From assembly GCA_008477525.1 (NCBI GenBank), contig SPDT01000005.1, forward strand, positions 1,364,001-1,428,000: a DNA stretch of 64,000 nucleotides. Direction: 5' to 3'. Position 1 is the stretch's first letter. Each line of letters starts with the position of its first letter. Positions 56,876-64,000 of this stretch are shown one piece after another. The notes below the pieces were generated by a model that did no database searches, had not been told where the DNA came from, and saw only the letters and a list, made by a program, of their open reading frames with translations. Origin of the DNA: Hypomyces perniciosus (taxonomy: Eukaryota; Ascomycota; Sordariomycetes; Hypocreales; Hypocreaceae). A program made the position numbers and the translations under genes.

Positions 56876-57224
56876 CCATCAAACTTTTAATTAGATAACC
56901 AAAGAGCAAAAAGAACCTGCATGGAAACACCACGCAACCTGACTAACCACCGGAGCGAATCAACTCGCTCTTCTTCCAGATGCCCATCTGATTCTGATTA
57001 GACAACCTTCTGCAAGACACTATCCGATGGTTGACAAGTGCCTAGCGTGAGGAATCTCGAAAGGGGGGTGACGCAAAGACACTTCACAGCCTGTGAAAAG
57101 AAGCAAACCATCAGCAACCCTGGCCATATCCGTATATTAAAACCTAGTGTCATAGCTACTGTCCTCATGACAAGCTCCTTCGACTCTAGCAGCTACTAAT
57201 TTGTGGGGTGTTTTGGGGGGTTAT
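56876..57224. other. Convergent 0.35-kb spacer, trs33 / malate dehydrogenase
   Basis: The two 3' flanks meet here, including a G-rich run near 57204-57221 just past the dehydrogenase stop. No gene is seen. Confidence 0.5.
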
Positions 57225-58648
57225 TCACTTTTGGGGAGGGTTATGGGCAAAGGCGACACCCTTTGCGATGTTGCCCTTGAGGCCCTCGACGGCCTTGGCC
57301 AGGAGCTCCTTCTCCTTCTCGGTGATACCCTCCAGGGGGTTAGTGGCCTTCTCGGCACCGTTGGGCTATGTACAATTAGCAAGGTGTTCCACGAATGAAG
57401 ACGGCATATTAGTTGACTTACTCCAAGCTCAATGGGCACAGAGAAGAACTCGACGCCAGCTGCCTTGGCGATGGCATCACCTCCAGGGACACCAGGCAGG
57501 TAGACGTAGCTGGGCTCAACCAGACCCTTCTCACCCTTGGCGGCACGGAGGAGCTTCTCGGCGAATCTGGGGAGCGTCAATGTTAAGGATGCCATCAACA
57601 ACTTGGAGAGGGGGGATCAGCCATTGCCAAACTCACCGGAAGCCAGCATAGGCCATGGACAGGGTGGCTGAGCCAGCACCATCCTTGGCCTTGACTACCT
57701 CGTCACCGCCAAACTGCACGCGGTTCACGAGAGCATCGTACTTGTCGTCGGGGATGGTGACAGATGGCGAGGCCTTGCTGAAGAGAGGAAGGATAGTCTC
57801 GCCGGAGTGGCCACCAACGACAGGGATGGTAAGCTTTTGAGGCTGGGACTCGCCGACAATCTCAGCAACAAAGGTCTCGGCACGAACAATGTCGAGAGTA
57901 GTAACACCGAAGAGTCGCTGAGGATTGAAGACTTTCTTGGCCTTGAGAACCTCGGCGGAGATAGGGACCGTTGAGTTAACTGGGTTAGAGATGACAAGGA
58001 TGAAGGCGTTGGGGGCGACTTCGGCGATGACCTCGATCAGGCCCTTGACAATACCAGCGTTGATGTTGAACAGGTCATCACGAGTCATTCCGGGCTTGCC
58101 TACAAGTGATTTCCTTGTCAGCAAACACAGATACGAAGGGAATGAGGCAATGCCATACGAGGAATGCCAGCAGGGATGACAATGATGTCGGCATCCTTGA
58201 AGGCAGCCTTGGCACCGCCATCGTTGACACCCTCTTTGGCGGGCAGGTAGCCGGTGATTTTCTGGGGAGTTCACCGTTAGTGGTCTGGCATGGGGAATCC
58301 ATGAATAGGGAGCTTACCGCAGGAGAGGAAATGTGGGAGAGGTCAGCAGCGACGCCGGGGGTGTTGACGACATCGTAGAGGGCCAGCTCATCAATGAGGG
58401 TGCTGGTCTTGAGAAGGAGAGACAATGGCTATAATTTCGTCGTCAGTTGATGCCACAAACACGACAAGCCGTATGTTTGCAATATGCCTACCTGGCCAAT
58501 GCCTCCAGAGGCGCCGGCAACAACTATATACGCATCCCATGTCAGCTTGTGGTTCTGATGACACCACGGAAGGGGCGTAAGCTCGCGCAGAGCACGCCGT
58601 TGAGTGCGGGGTTGAGGGGCAATTGCTTCTCATACCTGCTTTGACCAT
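57225..58648 (-). CDS. NAD-dependent malate dehydrogenase, cytosolic/peroxisomal type
   Basis: Seven short exons encode about 335 residues. The assembled start is [20 protein letters not shown]: the Rossmann glycine motif begins only six residues in and there is no mitochondrial presequence. Other family blocks are [38 protein letters not shown] (substrate arginines), NPVNSTVP and [12 protein letters not shown] (catalytic His). The protein ends NPPQK, not a canonical peroxisomal SKL, so the cytosol is the likeliest place. It interconverts malate and oxaloacetate with NAD. All six introns are GT-AG, including one with the tight donor GTATGG after GIP. The mitochondrial isozyme is expected elsewhere in the genome. 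The gene converges with trs33. Confidence 0.93.
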
Positions 58649-59864
58649 TGTGGCGGGAGTGCGGGGTGATGTTTTAATAAAGAGCTGAGGAGCAAAAGCA
58701 GCGGTGTTCCAGTAACAGGGAACACAGAGGTGGTTTGAGGCGAGGAATTGTGATGTGAAAGATGTAAGATGGAAACGGGCTGAGTTGTGAGAGGGATGCA
58801 CGGCGTTTTTGACACGAGGCTCTCCATACAAGCCTCGCACTATCCGGCCGACTCTTGCCCAGATACCTTGGAGGGGTAGCTGTGGGAAGGAGGGGCAATG
58901 CAAAGGGTCTTGGGCCAATCGGGAGGGGGGTTTTCAATTTGTGGATAAATATGAAATCGTTATGGTTTCCTTGTCGCCGCCGGTCGGCTCAGAAACGGCT
59001 TGCAGCTATGGACACAAAAGGGAGCAGCAGCTCTGGTTGCGTGCTCCGTCATGTTCCGAGTCTCTCCCTATTGGAAAGCTTGTGACTGCCGCTCGGAAAC
59101 TGGTGACGGGGCCATGGGAATTGTTCGTTCCGAGGTCTACCGGGCCGTCACAGGCATCACGTCAGCGGCAATCCGTATTTGGCCATGCCGTGCAGCTTGT
59201 ATCTAGGAATGAAAATGCGAATGGCAAGCTGTGTTTTGTCACCCGATATTATTCGGGATTATCCCAGTCGTTTTATGCTCTCTAAAACATTGGCCCCCAC
59301 GTCCATATTCGTCGTTGCTGATGACAGTACTTGTAGTATCTCAACTTATATCACGTCCAATGGCCATTCGGCTGGCGCTCCGGGGCCTGAGGTTTTATAT
59401 CGGCCTTCCGTCTAAGCTCACCTAGCCTCCTGCTGCAAATATGTGACTCGAAAGACTTCAACGCATTGCTACTTGCGATACCCCAAAGATCCACGAACAA
59501 TTCAGACGTGTCTATGCGAATTCCGGTTCCGGTTCTCTCCGCATGGAAACCTCGATGTCCTTCACCGTTTAATAAGACCCCGGCTATTATGGGTATGCAT
59601 GATTCACGTATGACGACACCCTTGAGCTCCATAGGCCCCATGTTCTTGTTGATGAGAAACTTCAATTCCGGTGCCTCGTCGGAAACCAGTCATGTTCTCT
59701 TGTCTTGACAAATTTTGAGTTCCCATGCCAACTCCGGCCGTGACCAACGAACCTCAGTTGATACTGCTCGTCATTTAGATGGTCTCCCGACTTATCAAAC
59801 AGCTACTAAAAGCTGTCGAATCCTTCATACAGCCGCGTTGTCTAATCCTCCTGTGTCCAGATGT
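58649..59864. other. 1.2-kb spacer: mdh promoter and eL28 3' flank
   Basis: Contains the dehydrogenase promoter at its left edge. A 104-codon minus-strand frame at 59351-59665 is open but has no recognised homology or obvious splice context; it may be chance or a small unknown gene. Nothing else is seen. Confidence 0.45.
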
Positions 59865-60600
59865 TTAGGACTCGCCAGCAGCCTTCTGGGCCTTCTTCCC
59901 CCTCAGCTTGGGCTCGGAGTCGGGCTTGACGGGCAGCTGGGATCGGCGGATGGCGGAGGCACGCTCAACGGCAGCGCTTCGGAGATCGGCGCGGTAGCCG
60001 GACTTGGCAGCCTGGTTGGCGACAGCCTTGTAGGTCCTGATGCCATCACTGTCAGCCTCCAATTGCCATTTCATCGGGTATCTTTGTCCTAATGGTTCGG
60101 TTCAACTCACTTGCGGGTGGACTTGCCACCACCGATGGTGTTCTTAGCGATGACCTGAGCGGGCTGGTTGGCGGCCGCGGTCTTCTTGCTGAGAACAACA
60201 ACGCCGCCCTTGGCGTTGGGGACAACACCGATGGCCTAGTGGTTCAGTATTTTAGTAGCTGCTTTGCTGAGTCTTGGAACTTGTTCGCTTATGCCCGTAC
60301 CTTCTCGTTGACGAAACCGGCGTACTGTCCGAGTCGTTAGCCGCAACCGTTTTCTAAACCAGCAACAAATTCCCTCTTCTGCCAGGATTATTTCGCACCT
60401 TTCGGGAGTTCTTGTTGGTCAAGTTCAGGGGATCCCGGGAGAACTGAACACCTCCATTTCGGCTGGACTTGAAGAGGTAGCTGTTGTTGTCGCCTAACCA
60501 TCGCCTTTAGCAGCCAATCCTGGCAGTTCAAAACACCTTGAAACTCACGGACGATCTGCCAGACCAGGTCCGAGGACACGTTAGGAAGCGTAGAGGCCAT
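59865..60600 (-). CDS. rpl28e: 60S ribosomal protein eL28
   Basis: Five exons give about 155 residues. Exon 1 (60549-60600) encodes MASTLPNVSSDLVWQIV, and later exons supply RDNNSYLFKSSRNGGVQFSR, DPLNLTNKNSRKYAGFVNEK, AIGVVPNAKGGVVVLSKK, TIGGGKSTRKTYKAVANQ and a basic C terminus SEPKLRGKKAQKAAGES. This is eL28 (Pfam Ribosomal_L28e), a large-subunit protein present in filamentous fungi, animals and plants but missing from S. cerevisiae. It should not be confused with yeast RPL28, which is uL15. The many small introns near the 5' end are usual for fungal ribosomal protein genes. It is divergent from the DUF2015 gene. Confidence 0.95.
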
Positions 60601-61137
60601 TGTGACGATATTGAGGTTTTCGCGACGCCGTGGCAGGTTTTCTCACTGTTTCAGATCGATAGCTCTCGAAATTGACGTGCAAGACCTGAAAGTGTGGGCT
60701 CGCTTAGTTGCCGCGTTGTGGTTAGTGCAAAGATTGCAGTTACCGAGTTGTGCTTATCGGTGTTAATTGAATCAGCGCGATGTGGCGTACATACTTCATA
60801 CAGAGCATGCATGAGTGGCTTGCACAGCCACGCCTGACTTGCGTTCCAGTCAGGCCATCCAGCACAGGCCTCCGGTTCCCGAAACGTCATCCTCCATCTA
60901 CACAACAGTATTAAGAGGGAAGCATCTCTCTTACACACACCAACGGCTTGTCAGACGCCTCATTTTTGTCTTAGGCCTGCCATGACCGGGTCGCCAGACA
61001 TTTGCCGGATCTAAAAGCCGATCATAATCACGCTTCACTCATTTCCCTTCGCTTCCAATTATCGCGACGACGCTAACCTGAGAGACCAAATTCCATCCAA
61101 AGTCGGTCCTGGTTAGTTAAAGGCGACTTCATTCACA
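60601..61137. promoter_or_regulatory. Divergent spacer, eL28 / DUF2015 gene
   Basis: A 537-base spacer shared by two start regions. No clear motif beyond ordinary composition is seen. Confidence 0.45.
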
Positions 61138-61524
61138 ATGGCTTACCTTTTCTACTCGCTCTGCTTCTTCTTTATCGTCACTGCCACGGCACTCTTCTTC
61201 ACGCGATCCTACTGGATTCACCACGTCCGCGAGGTCCAACTCCCCGGTGCAGGATACATCTACTCGCGCATCCCCACCAGCTTCGCCGGCGACATTGAAG
61301 CAGGCCTCTCAAGCAGCACCTTTGACCTCAGCGGCAATGTCGAGGCGGGTGACAGTCGCGCTGGACTGGATGATGCGAGCAAGACCGAGATTCTCAAAAT
61401 CATGAAGAAGCGACGCTTGACATTTGACCAGGCGCGCAAAGTCTACATGGAGAACCGTTTCAAGGCCAACGGAATCGGCCCAGATGGGCGGCCAAGGGAC
61501 CCCAAGTTTGTCAGCTTCTCATGA
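61138..61524 (+). CDS. Small membrane-anchored protein, DUF2015/UPF0357 family
   Basis: A single exon of 128 residues. The first 22 residues are a hydrophobic membrane anchor (LFYSLCFFFIVTATALFF). The C-terminal half holds the conserved RRLTFDQARKVYMENRFKAN, then GIGPDGRPRDPKFVSFS. The length, the anchor and the GxxPDGxPRDPK ending fit the fungal DUF2015/UPF0357 family (yeast YCL012C), whose function is not known to me. The start is the only ATG preceding the anchor. Confidence 0.85.
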   Translation: MAYLFYSLCFFFIVTATALFFTRSYWIHHVREVQLPGAGYIYSRIPTSFAGDIEAGLSSSTFDLSGNVEAGDSRAGLDDASKTEILKIMKKRRLTFDQARKVYMENRFKANGIGPDGRPRDPKFVSFS

Positions 61525-62059
61525 GCGCGTATTGCACTATTGCTCGCGCGCGCTGACTTTCACACACTTCACCCACATTATTCGCTCTTTCTTGTTGCCT
61601 TTCATAATTATACTTCATCGCAAAGAAGGGGGGGTTCTGGAAATACTGCCAGACCTCAGTAATCCACAGCGTTCATGGCAAGCACTGAAGACAAGACGTC
61701 ACCTATTTCATTTTGTATCAGGAGTTCGGGAATGCATATTATTATTACATCGCCGGTCAATATACGCCGGTCTATTTGTTCAGCTCGTACATGGAATACA
61801 CAGATCATTCAAGCAGATCATTCAAGAGTTTTCGTAATTCCTCCCTCCCGCCGCCCATAGGGAAAAACAAAAAAGACAAAGAGCCACTTGACAAGGGCGG
61901 CCTCAGTCTGTGTAACAAAAAATTCTAACTATATACAGGGTGTAACTGGCGGCGGACTTTTGTGATGGTAGCTAACGCCACCATACAGACATGACTTACG
62001 CATAACACATGCAATCCTCCTAATTAATACTCATCAGCTGCGACATCGAGTGCAGATAT
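61525..62059. other. Convergent 0.54-kb spacer, DUF2015 gene / erg25
   Basis: The two 3' flanks meet here. One internal direct repeat, GATCATTCAAG (at about 61803 and 61817), is seen; no gene. Confidence 0.5.
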
Positions 62060-63173
62060 CTATTTGTTCTTCTTGGCAGCCATATCGGGGCCGTAGGTCC
62101 GATCGTCGCTGCCTTCAATCTCCTTGACAAAGGTGTCGACTTCTTTGGACTCGGACTTCCATTTCTTCTCAGACATCTTGGTCTCCTTCTCGAACATCCA
62201 AGCCTCTGGCATTTTGTAGGTTCCACCAAGACGGTCAAAGGCAGTGAAGAACTGGCCATAGTTGACTTCGAATCGAGAGTGGTGCAGAGAGTGGCAGGCG
62301 GCGCCATTAATGATCGGGTTGTTGGTGAGATACTCTCCATCGTGAATCAGGATGGTCCAGAAGTTGACGAAGACAAACAAGAAGACATAAGCCATCTTCT
62401 GCAAGGGGAAGATGAAGGGGAAGACGTGATACGGAATCGACTGGGCGAAACCATCGAGAGGATGAAAGGCATGGCTCGCATAGGGGGTGGGCATGATCCA
62501 CTTGTGGTGAGGCTTGTGGAGGTACTTGTAGATGCGCGGATGGTGGAGATACCGGTGAATCCAGTAAATGCAGAAATCGGTGAAGACGAGGAAGAGAGGG
62601 AACTGCAGAATGTTGTACCACAGGCCGGGGCCCTCCTCGGTAGTGTCGTAGAGCTTGCCGTATCCTCGTACTTCGATAAGAAACAGGGGAGCGGTCACAA
62701 GAGCCATGACCGGCATTGACTTGTTCGCCTGCACAATCTCGAGCCAGATCTGGTTCTTGATGAATTTGGGGTGTTTCATGGTTCGTTTATCGAAGATGAA
62801 GATGTATGAGAGCGTTGCGAAAATGAAGTAAACGATTAAGCCGAAGATCCTGTACAACGAAGCCAGAGTTAGCCATCTTACAATAGATAATAAGACTGGT
62901 TATGAAAGGCGGTGCATACCAAGTGATTAAGTAAAGCGACGCAGCTTGACGGATGATGTTATCGCGCGGCATTGAGCTCATATAAGCCGCTTGGAAAGGC
63001 TCGATCTGGATGAACTTGGTCGCAGGTTTGTATGTCCATGTTGAGAAGGCCTCTGCTGAGGCATTGGCAGCGGTTGCATGGGGGAAATCATACGGAGCTG
63101 GCCTTAACGGGAAGAGCCAGGCGTAGACATGATCCGCGATAAAGGTATCGGTGAGTTCGAGTACGACATCCAT
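62060..63173 (-). CDS. erg25: C4-methyl sterol oxidase Erg25
   Basis: Exon 1 (62920-63173) and exon 2 (62849-62060), split by a 70-base GT-AG intron that completes a Trp codon (YLITW-IFGLIVYF), encode 347 residues. The three His boxes of the fatty-acid hydroxylase superfamily are HRYLHH, HKPHH and HSLHH. Between them lie WIMPTPYASHAFHPLDGFAQ and QSIPYHVFPFIFPLQ, typical of Erg25 and not of Sur2. Several membrane segments place it in the ER. It removes the C4 methyl groups of 4,4-dimethylzymosterol by stepwise oxidation together with Erg26, Erg27 and Erg28. The C-terminal ending AAKKNK is a likely ER-retention lysine signal. It converges with the DUF2015 gene. Confidence 0.96.
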
Positions 63174-64000
63174 GGTGAAAGGCCAAACCAGTGATGTCTC
63201 GACTCTCTGGTGGAAGTGGCACAGGTCGGGGGCAATGTGTTTATCGTCGAGACGCGGGATCCCGGGGTCTTATTTAAAGATTGTCCAGTGCTAGTAGGAG
63301 CCGCCCGTATTATCGGAGCGTACTCGTAAGAGAGAAAAAATAAAAATTGGGGCACAATTTCAGGGGCCTACTCGTAGTGCTCCGTAGCATTAGGGGTGCT
63401 CCCGATGGTGTGAAATTTGGCTGTTCAGAGACACGTTCAAAAGACAACAATAATAATCCTGGGTCGAGGGCGGAGCCAACAGGAAGCGAATGCTGCTAGC
63501 AGCCGTGATAAGGCGGATAAATCGAACAGACAAGCAAGGAGGCTTGCAGGTGGATTAACAGGAGGATATCGTCGTTATCAATCAACCAGCCGTGATGGGC
63601 TTCGTCAATGGTTATTTATATAGCTAATTGACGCGCCTTTCACGGGGGCAGATCTGCTCGTCCCCTTTTTCCGGAGCGGCAGAGAGCCGTGCTGCCCAAA
63701 GTGGCATGATCCCATGCAATGTAAATTGCTTGCTCGGAGGTTGCGAAGACCGAGTAGGCTACGAGTACGAAGTTGAATACTACTAAGAGAGGTATGTTCT
63801 CGGAGCAGCAACTTAACGGGCCGTTTGATTCGACGATGGGGTCAATCACCGCATCATTCCTCGCCCAAAAAGGCCTTTTTACTGGTTCTCCGAGCGGAGC
63901 CGATAGGCCAGACGCAGCTTTAATATCCCGATGTGGTGTGATTGATCAATCGAAAGACGATAGATTAGGTAAGCCGGTGGGCTGGAGGGGAAATCAGCGC
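63174..64000. other. erg25 promoter and unassigned flank to window end
   Basis: No gene is visible. Copies of the dispersed motif occur at about 63325 (GTACTCGTAAG), 63372 (CTCGTAGTGCTCCGTAGC) and 63760 (CTACGAGTACGAAG). A neighbouring gene may begin beyond the window edge. Confidence 0.5.

Noticed and set aside
59351..59665. 104-residue minus-strand frame between mdh and eL28
   Set aside because: Open but without recognised family, splice context or clear promoter; kept only as a remark in the spacer entry.

Overview
The window is nuclear DNA from a filamentous ascomycete (Pezizomycotina). The evidence is many short introns with GT-AG borders and typical fungal branch-point context, and a conserved set of fungal proteins (SWR1 subunit Swc2, FACT subunit Pob3, Atg15, Las21/Gpi7, Erg25, Sur2, Trs33, a PIAS/Siz SUMO ligase, and eL28, which budding yeast lacks). 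The style of the Mis12, Pob3 and condensin proteins, together with the many intergenic motifs of the type TACGGAGTA, TACGAGTA and GGTACC, suggests Sordariomycetes, probably Hypocreales. That placement is inference from memory, not a computed result.

Layout. 1-9.7 kb: the 3' part of a mitochondrial-type PPR protein, the kinetochore protein Mis12, a proline-rich AIM3-like protein, TCTP, a 278-bp Tc1/mariner-type MITE and the sphingoid-base C4-hydroxylase Sur2. 9.7-14.5 kb: gene-free DNA with pyrimidine-rich tracts. 14.5-29.3 kb: a CBM48/AMPK-beta-like carbohydrate-binding protein, Swc2/YL1, autophagic lipase Atg15, FACT subunit Pob3 and a CRIB-like low-complexity protein. 29.3-38.1 kb: a second large gene-free tract holding a perfect 180-bp (ACT)60 microsatellite. 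38.1-63.2 kb: a dense housekeeping block with a NIPA-type Mg2+ transporter, a conserved unknown, Nop4 and condensin Ycg1 divergent from a shared 319-bp spacer, Las21/Gpi7, an LLPH/YBL028C-like nucleolar protein, a Siz/PIAS SUMO E3 ligase with two apparent frameshifts, TRAPP subunit Trs33, cytosolic-type malate dehydrogenase, ribosomal protein eL28, a DUF2015/UPF0357 membrane protein and the C4-methyl sterol oxidase Erg25.

The genes do not form an operon or an obvious metabolic cluster. They cover chromosome biology (Mis12, Ycg1, Swc2, Pob3, Siz), ribosome biogenesis and translation (Nop4, LLPH-like, eL28, TCTP), membrane lipids and GPI anchors (Sur2, Erg25, Las21), and trafficking or autophagy (Trs33, Atg15). 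I found no polyketide/NRPS cluster, rRNA gene, tRNA gene, CRISPR array or virus-like gene. Exon boundaries are worked out by hand from splice motifs and frame continuity. Where coordinates are given, the exon lengths sum to an open frame, except in the Siz gene.
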